A stretch of 64,000 nucleotides of DNA, taken from contig JAJHTX010000004.1 of NCBI GenBank assembly GCA_032164295.1, forward strand, positions 3,118,640 to 3,182,639, given 5' to 3'. Of the stretch, positions 1-10,702 are shown piece by piece. A program made the translations under genes and the position numbers. Under the pieces are notes generated by a model. It was not told the DNA's origin, ran no database searches, and worked only from the letters and a program-made list of their open reading frames with translations. Position 1 is the stretch's first letter, and each line of letters opens with the position of its first letter. The DNA is from Inonotus obliquus (Eukaryota; Basidiomycota; Agaricomycetes; Hymenochaetales; Hymenochaetaceae).

Positions 1-1906
1 ATCTTTCGAAATGATGTATGATCACTTGATGACGATGGTACGAAGATGCGTGTCGAGTGCACAGAGCGACACGATTCGATTCAGAGAATATACGTTCGCA
101 ACCTTCGAAATCCTCCAAACCGACACCCTGCTGATAGAGTGGATGCCAGCGAAGTTGACATTTGCGACAATGCGCATGTCCATGGAACGCGTTGACGCAT
201 AATTTAAAATTCGAGTTCTTCGCCTTTGGGCCCAACAAAGGACTATTTCGAACGGTCGCACTGAACCCGCACCCGATATCATAACCAGTCATGACATCCT
301 CCCTGAAGGTATCGATCAATTGGTTCACGAGAGTGAGCGGATACTTGGACCTGCAAGAAATTATATCAAGGACGACCGGAAGAACGACTATTTGGAAAGA
401 CGTACAGCTCCCCGCTTCACACCATATTGCAAAGATAGAGCACAACACCATGTCTGCACGATGCGACAAATATGCCCGTTTCCTCAAAAATTCCCCACAT
501 TCGTTTCTTCGAATCCTCGCCTAGGTTGGTCCACCGATCCACGCAAGGTGATTCATCATCCGGACCTTCAATAGGCCGCGAGCTAGCCGTCAGTTGTTCT
601 GTTGCATTGTTTTGACGACTTTTGACCTCATCCTGAAATTTATTCACTGTCGAACGATCGACCATCATGTACGATGAAACCCTTCGCGAGTCGGGTAGCT
701 CGATGCTCTCTGAGAGCGTACCCCCAGCTGCTGTTACGTCCTTCCTTCGTTCGACTCGCTTCAACGACTCGTTTCCGTCAATGGCAGTCAAGATGGATGG
801 TGTGAGGGGTGATTCCCCGTCGAGCTTGTACGCACAGCACGGGCAGCATTTTTGTATCATTCCACGTCTTGACTTGAACAAAAGATCGTCGAGTCGATTG
901 TTAATCCTCAGCCTGATTTCGAAGTATGCATCGTACGCATTGCGACTTGTGCGAGACATTGATGGATTATAAACTACCTATGTCCTATCAGTCAATTGAA
1001 CGTATTGTGTTTTTTTTTTGCCACTCACTTGTTGTAAATCACATAAGGAACGCACGAATGACTGAAAGCTGAGAGTCGCACATCTACTTATGATGACATA
1101 GAAGAGTTCGAGCGTGTCGAACGCAATGGCCGCCTCGGGGTGAAGTGGGGAGGTTGCCATATACCCATGTCGGGCCAACGTGACGACGAAGTCCTCGTCT
1201 GGGACTCGTGGCAAGGAAACGGATGAATGATCTTAATGAAAGGCGTGAGCACGAGTCGATGGTTGAGCTAATAACATACCTTTTGTTCGAATAACCAAAA
1301 TCTCTGGATGCATGTCGACTGAAGTGTTTCCATGAGCTGGTGGAGATCCAGAAGCATTCCATGATAGATATGCATCAACGAAGCGATCGTATTGTAACAT
1401 CCAGGCATTGTTCATGCATAGCCTGCGATCCCTCTGCGTACGTGAATCGTGTTTCCCATTACTTCAGTTGCATCCGTCAATACTGTTGTAATGCCATCAA
1501 GTGTTCTAACGTACCTGACCATTGCCTCGACGAACTCAATCCCTGCTGAATCAACATCTTGAAGTGGTTCATCAACCCATTCATCATCATCTTTGTATAT
1601 CATGAAAGCATCTATATCGCCGTGGACGAGCTGCATCTCGCTTCGAATCGCCGCATTCTTGCATTCGATCTGCCTGGCCACATTGTCTCTCGCTCGTCCC
1701 GAACGGGTTTGTATTGATCTTTCAGTTTGACGGCGTAGGTGCAGGCTCGATGAGGAAGAAATAGAACCTTGAATCCTCTTCGATAAAACGCCGTGACGAT
1801 CTGCAGGCATGGTGAGCGAGCGAACACTGCTCCAGTTGTGAGGAGTGTAAGGTATGATAGTGTCACACCCGTCGATCACTATCAACAGTCGGCAAGATGA
1901 ACACAA
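1..1906 (-). pseudogene. KDZ-type transposase gene, partial, one in-frame stop
   Basis: KDZ transposases are large basidiomycete DNA-transposon proteins with an RNase H-like core. Joining minus-strand exons at about 1515-1906, 1280-1422, 1029-1231, 406-977 and 1-350 gives one continuous frame with family landmarks in order: the CPCCAYKLDGE and DGNESLKR cysteine region, CVDRWTNL, KRMWGIFEETGIF, SGELSKYPL, GYDIGCGF, and finally GLEDFEGCERIFSESN and the HASSYHRHQ region at the left edge. All four introns have GT-AG ends and correct phase. The only visible lesion is TGA at 419-417, where the family has Arg in MVRSGEL, so CGA to TGA is the simplest change. The C-terminus lies outside the window. 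The start is unsure; ATG at 1906 or at 1810 are both possible. Family identity is secure; loss of function is an inference from the single stop. Confidence 0.85.
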
Positions 1907-2315
1907 CCACTTGCTTATTCACTCACCCGATCTACATTTCCGTTCGCTCGACGCTGGTGCCCATCGTCAATCGCTCATCAGAGCAATCCTGCAACATGCT
2001 TGTGAATGACCGCTTTCAATTAAGCAAAACGGCTTCCCTCTGCGATCGCGACCATCTGCTTCGGTGTCTGACCAACCTCGAGATAATATCTACCCCCTAT
2101 CCTTCACATCTACATCATTACTGCCCTCAACTGCCTACATACAAGATGGTTGGATCTTTTTGACTCGCCGGGGTTGGATGGTGTGCCACGGTCGGTTGTA
2201 TGAATGTATCCACCAGTCGCCCGTTCGATTGCTCGAAAACACCGGTGATCCGACTGCGCATATCATCGTTTGATCAAATGTTTGAGCAGCTGGGATGGTC
2301 CTGTGGATGGATGGG
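1907..2315. other. Spacer upstream of the KDZ gene
   Basis: No recognisable gene or repeat seen. It is the presumed 5' flank of the minus-strand KDZ gene. Short open frames here have no recognisable motif. Confidence 0.5.
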
Positions 2316-2362
2316 TGGTTGGTTGGTTGGCTGGCTGGCTGGTTGGTTGGTTGGTTGGCTGG
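2316..2362. repeat. GGTT/GGCT microsatellite
   Basis: A run of tetranucleotides GGTT interrupted by blocks of GGCT. A short open frame across it (GWLVGWLAGW-like) is only a translation of the repeat and is not a gene. Confidence 0.9.
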
Positions 2363-2604
2363 GTGAGGTGTCGCGCGGAGTGTGTAATTATTTTTAGAAT
2401 AATATAATTCATTTTACTCTTTGTATAATAATTTTCCGCTCGAAAAATAATAAGCAAATGTGAAATAACGAAGAAAATCGGTGGAGAAATGAGCGAGTTA
2501 TTGTTAAACATACGTGCTCATCGTGCGAGACAGCGAGCGCGTGGTGATCGGCGTTGTGCAAAGACGCGCGACGATCGGCGTTGAACGAAGACGCGGGCAA
2601 GCGG

Positions 2605-2624
2605 CGGGTATGGGCCCATACCCG
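2605..2624. repeat. 20-bp perfect palindrome
   Basis: The sequence CGGGTATGGGCCCATACCCG reads the same on both strands with no spacer. Just upstream (about 2535-2598) a GATCGGCGTTG...AGACGCG unit occurs twice in tandem. Possibly a transposon terminal structure or protein-binding site; function unknown. Confidence 0.8.
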
Positions 2625-2776
2625 GTCACGCGAGTCGATCACTCGAGTGCTTGGTCAGATAAAGCATTAGTCAGAGAGTCGATCACGTACCGGGCATGTC
2701 TTCACTATAAACCATATATCATTAATGCGCAGGACACAGTATTAATCGTAGTATAGGGATAATTTCATAATGGCAC

Positions 2777-2819
2777 CAAATTAGAGGGAACTTTTGACAG
2801 GGAAGTTCCCTCTAATTTG
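2777..2819. repeat. Inverted repeat, 17-bp perfect arms, 9-nt loop
   Basis: Arms at 2777-2793 (CAAATTAGAGGGAACTT) and 2803-2819 are exact reverse complements around TTGACAGGG. It sits at the left border of the AT-rich transposon nest and may be fused terminal repeats of a deleted element. Confidence 0.85.
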
Positions 2820-3189
2820 ATTACATAGGGTGGGATCCACAGGTGTCCGTAACCGTAACCAGTAAATAATGCAATCAGAACCCTAGTGATCTTGATGTTT
2901 ACAGCGACGATGATGATCTTCTTCAGACTGTAGAATAGTGCAGAGTAGAACGTATTAAGCATCATCTGCGTTGCCAGTTCATCGGTGTGCTGCGCAGTGG
3001 AGGTTCCGGAAATGAAACTTGCGAAACTTGCATGTATGCATCGCATTTTTGCTATTATATGTTGTTTTTTGCGGATTAACGTCAGAGGTATGCATATATA
3101 TTGAAATATTGATGTTTTGTATCAGAAAATTCAAGGGCTCGCAGACTGGGGTGGACGTAGACATGAAGAGAGGAAGGCGGTAAGTATAC

Positions 3190-3276
3190 GTTGACGATTA
3201 TAGCCATACATGGTAATATTTGAATCTCCGACTAAACATTTTTAGCACACGTGACAATAGGGGATTGCCAGTCACC
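3190..3276 (+). mobile_element. Truncated right end of a ~1.03 kb hAT-like element
   Basis: The stretch holding CATACATGGTAA, CTCCGACT and GGGGATTGCCAGTCACCAC follows, in the same order and spacing, the right end of the two intact copies at 58-60 kb (ATATGGTAGATG, CTCCGCTTG, GGAGATTGCCACTCCCC). No matching left end was found upstream, so this is probably a fragment of the same family. Confidence 0.5.
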
Positions 3277-3335
3277 ACTAGTAGAAGTTTGAAGTTCATG
3301 AATAAAGGCACGTGATGTTTCAATAGTCGCCTGCT

Positions 3336-3342
3336 CTAAAGT
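3336..3342. repeat. Target-site duplication CTAAAGT, left copy
   Basis: CTAAAGT borders the left terminal repeat of the element at 3343-4173. The same 7-mer recurs at 4174-4180 and 5204-5210. Confidence 0.65.
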
Positions 3343-4173
3343 TGGTGCCTGGCACGGCCTATGAAAAATCTGTGACACTTTTACCCGGGCAGAGTTTTAA
3401 ATATTCTCCATTTATAGTAACTCGCATCGATCTTCATGTCCCACTTTCTGGTCCCCCACTAAGTCCCTTGAATATGTAGTTCCACAGAATTTGAGTTATT
3501 TGTCCCTTCTTTTCAACATTAAAAGGCTTAGAATAACCATTCAATGTGAGATATACCAAATCCAAATCGATTGTAGGTGATATTCAGGCAGAATATACAA
3601 AACCATTTTTACTTATGTGTCACGTGATCTTATTTTGGCTTTTTTGCACGACCTTATCTTCCTCTGAAAACACTTATAAAACTCCTTTAAAACTGCTTGG
3701 ACATCATGTATGTGTGTATTAGGGTAGTTCTGTCAACAATATGCGAAAACAATTGACATACTGATGGAGAGATTAGCATATACAGTAGACACAGCAGCAT
3801 AAATGCTTCCTAGTTCAATGAATTCAGGCTTTCTTGTCATATTTCTTTCACATATATAAACCTTAACAAAAAATAAAGATTTTGTTTAAAAAATTTCTTA
3901 AGAAGTGTCTTAGTTATTTATATATGTGTCAAAAATCACCATATCTTGGAATCTGTTGGACATTTTTTGTGATTTTTCTTACCACCTTGTTCAGAGTGTC
4001 GAAAAATAATTTTTGGACATTTTTTCAGATTTTTTGTAAAGTTGTGGAAGGGAGGACAGGCCCTCGAATCTCAAAACAAAAAGTGGAACAGGTGAATCCG
4101 TGTTGATCGCCGCTTAGCCATGGAAGGGACCGTGGGAATGTCACGGAAATTACATAGGCCGTGCCAGGTACCA
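3343..4173. mobile_element. 831-bp non-autonomous DNA transposon with 21-bp terminal inverted repeats
   Basis: The left end TGGTGCCTGGCACGGCCTATG and the reverse complement of the right end (4153-4173) differ at one of 21 positions, and similarity continues inward through GTGACA. CTAAAGT flanks both sides, as expected for a target-site duplication. The body is AT-rich with no plausible transposase, so it would need an enzyme supplied elsewhere. A GTCACGTGA motif lies at 3619-3627. Superfamily not certain: 7-8 bp duplications suggest hAT. Confidence 0.75.
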
Positions 4174-4180
4174 CTAAAGT
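4174..4180. repeat. Shared target-site copy CTAAAGT between two elements
   Basis: This single 7-mer is both the right flank of the 831-bp element and the left flank of the hAT-like element at 4181-5202 (8-mer ACTAAAGT; the outer flank is CCTAAAGT). Confidence 0.65.
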
Positions 4181-5202
4181 GGTGGGGCGCAATCTCCTAT
4201 TGCCGCACGAGCCAATTTTTTTCAGTCAGAGTTTCAAATCTTACCATATATGGCTGTAATGGGCCATCTGCATTTACCGCCTTTCTGTCTTCATGTCTAC
4301 ATCCCCTGGCCAGTGATTTCTAGCCTGTTCTTTGACATAGACTCATGTATACAGTACATATTCTCCACTTTGTCACATAAATCTGAAATATTAGTCTTAT
4401 TTATTGAATTTGACGTACATATATGCTAGATGCACAAAACCATGCTTACATGGCCAACTACTGTGCCAAATAAGATAGACAAAGAAAAACTTTTTCAACT
4501 CTTATCAGTGTTCTTCATCTTAATGATGTCATAAACATCACCTGTAAGCATCGAGATTGTGCAAGTCTGGTCAGAACTTTTGCTAATTGTATGGACAATT
4601 ACAGGCTCTCCAAGTCAATGAACAGCATACTGGTCCAGTGCATGATTTGATATCTGCCTATTTAATATCAAAGCTCCAGACATGAACTTAAAACTCTTCT
4701 TAGTGATGCTGGTGTTTTTTCCTTCAAGTCCTGGTCAGTCTAAGTGATTCGAAGTGGTGTTCTGTAGTGTCACGTGACCTATTTCTTCCTAATTGAGGCA
4801 ATTTACATGGAGCAAACTGCGGTAGTACAAGTTGTTTTATTCATCAACCACTTGCAAAATCATACAACTCAATGCATTATAAGTATCCTTTCATTCAAGT
4901 ATTCAAGTCATATAAAAGACATTTCATAAAAAACACCCAGCTCTTGGGATATTGGGCTGAAATACTCTGTATCTCAGGTAATACTTGAAAATTTGTGAAA
5001 CAATTTTGTATGAATTTTGCTTTTGATATAATAAAGTGATAATATGCATGAAAACTTATTTTTTTTGCATTGTGGAAGGAGGTAATTGAAGTCAAATGTG
5101 TCTCTTGAAAACCGGTAAATGCTTAACGCTACGTCGATCACTGGCACGACGCGGCAGGCCTGTGGGAATGCACGCGGGAGACTTAGGGATTGCTACCCAC
5201 CA
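4181..5202 (-). mobile_element. Diverged third copy of the ~1.03 kb hAT-like element, inverted
   Basis: Read on the minus strand this copy matches the two elements at 58-60 kb. Its + strand start (GGTGGGGCGCAATCTCC, TGCCGCACGAGCC, TTTTTTTC, then ACCATATATGG and TTTACCGCCTTTC) is the reverse complement of their right ends. Its + strand end (AAATGTGTCTCTTGAAAACCGG, GGCACGACGCGGCA, TAGGGATTGCTACCCACC) is the reverse complement of their left ends. Length is about 1022 bp against 1028 and 1024. It keeps the GTCACGTGAC palindrome at 4769-4778 at the same offset. It is clearly older than the right-hand copies and has no coding capacity. Confidence 0.8.
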
Positions 5203-5203
5203 C

Positions 5204-5210
5204 CTAAAGT
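5204..5210. repeat. Target-site duplication CTAAAGT, right copy
   Basis: Third CTAAAGT, directly right of the inverted hAT-like copy. Confidence 0.6.
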
Positions 5211-5339
5211 TTCAATATACTATAGAGAAGTCCAGCTGCAATATCTGTAACGTAGAAGATGTCGTGTAGTGAAAGATGTCTTCAGGCCATATTTTAGCAG
5301 TCAGGGGCAGGAATTCGAGGTAAAATTCCATCCAGAGCT

Positions 5340-5730
5340 CCTTCAATACAATGGAAGGATCTTAGATATCACTTTCTTCATAAGATCCCAAGTCCCGCTT
5401 CCATCATTTAGATCATCTAGGTCTGTATCATTATATAAGTGAATAATTAGTGGGTTATTCTTGCTCCTTGCTATGTGCTTCTCAGAACTGTTGCGTAGAC
5501 AGTAGTTCATGTCAATAGTTGACCAGAACACCTGAGTGTCCAACACAGTCTGCCAAAATGCCCTTGAAACAAATGAAACTTGCTTGATGAGCATGTTCAG
5601 ACAGGCTTGGCTGACCTCCTCTCTAACCTCACAGAGGTTTTTGATAATTCATGCAAAACCATTGTATGGGAAGGCATATGGCTTGTCATTGTGGGATGGG
5701 ACTCTCTTCATGCATTGATAGGTTAGAATC
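5340..5730 (-). pseudogene. Decayed F-box protein gene fragment
   Basis: Minus-strand translation of 5594-5343 gives SFVSRAFWQTVLDTQVFWS and HIARSKNNPLIIHL, which parallel SLVSWKFCRAVANTVSLWA and RIARSKNAPLILHI in the intact F-box gene at 39069-40346. Upstream on the same strand a PYNGFA-stop-IIKNLCEVREE stretch corresponds to the LPDELL F-box start but holds an in-frame TGA, and no start codon follows the expected pattern. The C-terminal leucine-rich part is missing. It abuts the transposon nest on its 3' side, so insertion or deletion may have caused its loss. Confidence 0.65.
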
Positions 5731-6052
5731 ACTAGACCAATATGAATTTCATGAGCAATACTACTTCTTGGTCTATCGTTAGGACTTACTGCAATGCTTG
5801 ATCTTCATTAGTTGACATTGTGCCAACACTGCTAAGGCCTGAGGATGGTAGAGGACAGAGTGTATCACATACATACAGCAAACTGTGAACGTGATGGAGT
5901 CACCCTCACCTGATACGTGTCCAAGTCACAATTAGTTGAATTACAAGGCGTGTGAACAGAAGAGGGTTTACACAGCGGTCAAGTTCTTACATGATACAAT
6001 GGTACAAATACAAATACGAGAACAACGATGCTAATCTGGGCTGGCAAAAGAA
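5731..6052. other. Spacer between F-box fragment and mitochondrial gene
   Basis: No gene, hairpin or repeat recognised; presumably contains the 3' flank of the gene at 6053-6748. Confidence 0.4.
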
Positions 6053-6748
6053 TCAAACTTCAACTTGACCACCCGCCTTTAAACCACCTGCGTCCTTTGC
6101 CTGGGGCCCCTCGTCTCCTTTCGGCGCGTTTCTCGTTGCATCTTGCTTCGTATTCCCGTATCTGAGTTTCTGATCCAACTGCTCGGGCTTCTCACCATTG
6201 TTCGTCTCAACCGGAGGCTCGTACGGCTCGTCTTTGCTTACGGTGGCATATTCTTCCTTCGGGTCGTCCCATTGCTGGTTCGGTCTATGAGTTGCCTCGC
6301 TTGTCCCATCGACGCGGAACGTCTTGTCTGAGTTCGGTGGGTTTTCGTCCACATCTTTGAAATAGCTTTCCGCTGAATGCTTCTCCCCAGCTCCGCTTCG
6401 TGCTACGGTAGAGGTATGTAGCTTTCGCTTGCCGCTTTCTATGCCACCGGGTGTCTTTGTAGAAGATGGGCCTGTCCTGCGTTTCGAGGGCAGTTCTGGA
6501 TCGGGGGCTGCGTTCCCTTTGCCCATGTCACGGCCTTCGCTACCACCTTTGGAGGACGATGCATGTTTGAGGTGAGGATTCTGCTTGAGCAGCGTGTGTT
6601 CTTTTGGATCGCGTGCTGAATCGGGGACTTGTCCTTTGGTTTTCTTTGCCAGGAATACGCGCGTTGTTGCATGTAGAGACCGAAAACGAACAGCAGACAG
6701 AGTATTGACCGTTCGGGCGTTTGAAAGGAGGATGCGAGGGAGGTACAT
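6053..6748 (-). CDS. Conserved hypothetical protein with mitochondrial presequence
   Basis: A single-exon 231-residue frame. The first ~35 residues (MYLPRILLSNARTV..., RSLHATTRVFL) are rich in Arg, Ser and Leu and lack acidic residues, typical of a matrix-targeting presequence. The rest is hydrophilic and low in hydrophobic residues (SSKGGSEGRDMGKGNAAPD, QQWDDPKEEYATVSKDEPYE), so it is probably largely disordered. A second basic stretch, RKLHTSTVARSG, resembles a presequence motif near residue 110. Small proteins of this type with an RSLHATA-like leader are common in agaricomycetes; their function is unknown to me. The start at 6748 is the first ATG in frame and gives the whole presequence. 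Confidence 0.75.
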   Translation of the reverse strand: MYLPRILLSNARTVNTLSAVRFRSLHATTRVFLAKKTKGQVPDSARDPKEHTLLKQNPHLKHASSSKGGSEGRDMGKGNAAPDPELPSKRRTGPSSTKTPGGIESGKRKLHTSTVARSGAGEKHSAESYFKDVDENPPNSDKTFRVDGTSEATHRPNQQWDDPKEEYATVSKDEPYEPPVETNNGEKPEQLDQKLRYGNTKQDATRNAPKGDEGPQAKDAGGLKAGGQVEV

Positions 6749-7638
6749 GGTGTGTTGAACGCAAGGTGGACGGTCGTTGTTCTACACGCCACTGATGAGT
6801 GTGCTGAGTTTTACTTCCTTTCATAGTGATGTCATCGTGGCGTGTCGATCATCCCTGCATCAGAATAGCACGTGCTGCCACATACCCACCTCCACGGTAG
6901 CGGCAGAGGCGTGCAATACTCATTGTTCATGCGAAAACACCACTCCTGACCTTGTTGAGTTATCTATCTATCGCCATAGTTACTGATTCGAATTTACAGA
7001 CGCATGCCGCCAAGACGGTGGAATGGAACTTTTGTGGGTTAAACAAAATGCTAGAGCTCACGGTGCCCGTCTCCGTTGTGATCTATATGCCGTAAACACG
7101 GATCACTATCCGACGGTGTGTTGAAGAACAGAGAATCACAGGATCCGGCCAGGACACCTATGTACAAATATACTTTGTGGGCTGGCGGCTCTTGGGTATT
7201 CTGGGAAGCGTTGAGACATTGTTTATGATGGTGACCCCTTATACGGCCCAGCGAGTTGAACAAGTGCAAGATTCGGGTCGAAGACGGGCATATTGTTGTG
7301 AACCTGGTAATTCCCACTTTGTGTAAAGGGTGCTTCCGTACTTACATTTGACGGTAGATAGAATTGCGGTAAAGGAAAGGTCACGTAATGCTCCGAAATG
7401 GAATTTATGATACAGCGTCCCGACGGTTAATTACTGTGCATCACCCATTAACGCACAGTTTAAGGATTTTTGCTCAACACAAACTCAACATACGCAATTT
7501 GTACGAAAAAAATTACACTATGATACAGCCTGCCATCCTAAGAACACAATCCAACGATTTTTGAGAGGGACTGATGTATGTAAAATATTTTATTGAATTT
7601 ACGAATGGAGGTGTCGAAAATCGCGCGTCGAAGTGAAA
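6749..7638. other. Intergenic DNA with one CGCACA motif
   Basis: No gene supported. CACCCATTAACGCACAG at 7442-7458 resembles the terminal repeat of the element starting at 7639, so a remnant of the same family may be present. Confidence 0.4.
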
Positions 7639-8909
7639 GACCCCTTAACGCACAGTCGTGGGAAAACTGACTGTGCGTCTCCCGTTGAGTCTTGTCGCAC
7701 ACTTCCTCTACTTAACTCACCGATACACAGCCAATCTCTTTCCGTGCGCATTGAAAGTCTCATTGCTGCACTGTCTAAATGCGCATCAGACGAAGATTTT
7801 TCCGTTCATCGCCATGTCTGCCAGGCTCTTGTGCTGCAATCGTGTCTTAATCGCAGCGTCAAACACTTCCCTCCCTCTAACTCTCATCTTCGCACCGATA
7901 AACAGCCAATCTCTTTCCATGCACATCGACAGTCTCATTACTGCACTGCTGCACTGTTCAAGCGCGCATCGGATGAAGATCCCTCCGTGCATCGCCATGT
8001 CTGTCAGGTTCTCGTGCTGCTTTTGGCGTCATGGATGGAGAAGGCCGTGCCAGAGATGAACAACGTCGCCGAATACATGCTTTACTCAACTTGAGATAAA
8101 AGCGAAGACATCGCCATGTCTTTCCGCATGCCGCACTACTTCTGGCGTTTCAGACGGAGAAGCTCATGCCAGAGATGAACAACGTCGCCGATTATATGCT
8201 TTACTCGACTTCAGATACAAACGAAATCGTGGATTTGGAAGCTTGCAAGTTCTGGCTTACCTTTTGCAGAGGTGACAGATGGCCTACATCGCTTGATTCA
8301 ATAAATTAGCTACAAAAGCGGCCGAGAAGTATGAAAAACACCATACTTACACCTGTACAACTGAATTGCTAATATCAATTTCAATTCTGCATCATTCAGC
8401 ATGAAACTTTGTAGTTACATATAGTGACATATATACTAGCATAATATCCAAAAGTTGTATGTTTTCCTTCAGAGGTACAAATAAAAAAAAATTGAAAAGT
8501 CGGATTGTATCCAGTTCTCACATGATCAGACTCCAAATTGAGCAGCGTAAACGACATCCTGTAACTCGACACACAGCTAGTATTATGCTTTGAGATCTTG
8601 CACAATATTTCCACTGACCCATAGCTAGTGCTGTACAAAATTCCAGCGCAGAAGCTGCACGTCTCATAATTGTACCAATAATACAATGCGTGAGAAAGTT
8701 CTCAGTTCACAAAAAGTAACTGATTTGGAAAGAATGCTGCACTGTGCGCTCGAGATCTCAGCATATACTAGGTATTTCTACACCAAAATTTACACGGCAG
8801 TAGACATCATCACTGGCTACCTGTGTACAAACTCGTAGGTAGAACGATGAAGATTTGAGTGAGCTACGGCAAAAGTGTGCGTTAAGGGGTCATTGTGCGT
8901 TGAGGGGTC
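7639..8909. mobile_element. Putative 1.27 kb non-autonomous element with CCCCTTAACGCACA ends
   Basis: The left end GACCCCTTAACGCACAG (7639-7655) is found inverted at the right, once at 8875-8891 (GTGTGCGTTAAGGGGTC) and again, with one change, at 8893-8909. The interior has direct duplications: the block around 7722-7846 (CAGCCAATCTCTTTCC, CATCGCCATGTCTG) recurs at about 7899-8022, and GCCAGAGATGAACAACGTCGCC occurs near 8049 and 8167. I could not identify matching target-site duplications and no transposase is encoded. Two overlapping open frames in the left half are products of the duplication and show no domain. Confidence 0.5.
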
Positions 8910-10631
8910 ACGCACAGTATATCTCATCGGTGCTGCAAGGACTCGGGATTTGCTCTCGTCCGTCCTCATCCGCATCCAAACCCCAAGCTCCCGAGAGGTT
9001 CCTGTGTGTGTGGTTCCTATGAAAGGATCATAAATCTTCCGGTCACCGGTATTCTTAACATTGTGAAATTTGCGACCCCAGCTCCGTTTTGCTAAAATGT
9101 ATATGGATTCTTCCATCTCTTCCGACGCGATTTTATTACAGATTATCTTTTAATCGCGTCTGTCTAGACAAAGGAGACAGTTATCTACGCTCTAATACTC
9201 AGAGATGATCTTCTACTCGATCTCGGCGCTTGGTCCGTGGATGAATACTATCAGGTTGGTCAGAACACTGCCTTTACGACCTGGCTCCGTGTCTGGAGGA
9301 GGACAAACCTAAATCAAGCAATTCAAACACTCGCACGATTGAAATATGAACTCTCAGTGACTAAGGCAGGTTGATTCGAACAGCGGCCCGACTGACTGTG
9401 CTCGGCCATTTTAGAAGGCAATAATCCAACTGAAGGCGATAAACAAGTAAATAGTATTTCGCTTTCACACGTACAGAACTCGGTTGAAGGGGTGGGGTAT
9501 TTCATACGCTTTGGAAAGGAACCGATTTCTTTTGCACTTTTTCAAGCACGTACTTCTGAGTTAGTTTGAGTCAGAGTCTGGGGCACATTGCACGTGATCA
9601 GATCAACAAATCCAAGCATGAGTCATTAGTACTGAGTATCATTTCAGTTCTCAATTTCAACTCCTCGTTCATCGATCTGGACGCGTTTCGACAAGAACTA
9701 CTCGAATCGTCTGGCTGTAACACAACAAACCAACAATGGGGAATCTCATCTTGTCCACGGTTCAACCCGACATCAAGGTACTTCGAGTCTGGGAGTGCGA
9801 CGTGGACGCATCTCTCCACCAGCGTCCCCCAATCCCCACGCTCGACTCGGCTTTCGAGCCTTTCAAACCTCCTCATCGAGCCGGCGCGGCGGCGCATGTC
9901 ATAGTTCCGCGATATGTACCGCTGCATTCTTTGTGTATAGTAAGGGTCGTTCGTTGAGCGGTGAGTGCCGTTCCGTTGTTAACGATAATTACGCCCCAAA
10001 CTCCGTCAATCTGCAATCGATCTCCTGGGCAATGGCTCCAGGTCAATTCAATCCCTTGAGCCACCCTTGATTGCGTATGACGCTGTTCTCCGACTCGATG
10101 AGCTGCCGGTGGGAAAACTAACAATGAGTCTCCAAATAATGCGATGACATGAATTTGATGCCTCGACCTCGAATAACGTAAGCATAAGCTTTTCTTCTAG
10201 CATCCTGAGCTTAACATCTGTATCTAGCTAGAACTTTCTGACTGTGTTGGATCTTATCTGCGGGCCTAGTGGAAACGATGCCAGCGAAAGTTGTCTGGAC
10301 GAAGTGGTCTAGCCTTGAATCAGGACGCAACTGTGAGGATAGAGAGTAACCGTCCGCAGTAAGACTGATATCATAATTATACCATTTGTCCCTTATCTGA
10401 CGTCCCCGTGTTTCATCACCCAGAGTTTTCTTAGGGACTGCAAATTGTAATGATTCGGCGGCGTAGAAGCGCCTGACCAACTTCATCCGTGCCACCATCA
10501 TCCTTGTGAATATCAATCGAACCTTGGGGCTCTATCGGCGTGTCTCATGGAGCCACCGTTTCGTATTTCTCTTGGGGAGCTGGATTTCAATAGAGGGGAC
10601 AACTATTTCCTTATCTGCTGAGGATGATATC
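8910..10631. other. Intergenic DNA, 1.7 kb, no supported gene
   Basis: Several open frames of 60-112 codons overlap on both strands (for example 9566-9904 + and 9598-9927 -), a pattern typical of non-coding GC-rich DNA. None has recognisable motifs or splice structure. Confidence 0.4.
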
Positions 10632-10640
10632 TATATAAAG
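10632..10640 (+). promoter_or_regulatory. TATA box of the P450 gene
   Basis: TATATAAAG lies about 70 bp before the P450 start codon at 10703, a usual distance for a fungal TATA element. Confidence 0.5.
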
Positions 10641-10702
10641 GGATCAGGAGGCGACTCCTCTCCGCTATACTTCTGTCTCGTCTGTTATATCGTTCTCTTG
10701 CT

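Noticed and set aside
22..282. Minus-strand open frame of 86 codons at the left edge
   Set aside because: A shadow of the KDZ gene in another frame; the spliced KDZ frame covers the same bases with clear family motifs.
2200..2397. Open frame with GWLVGWLAGW repeats
   Set aside because: Direct translation of the GGTT/GGCT microsatellite.
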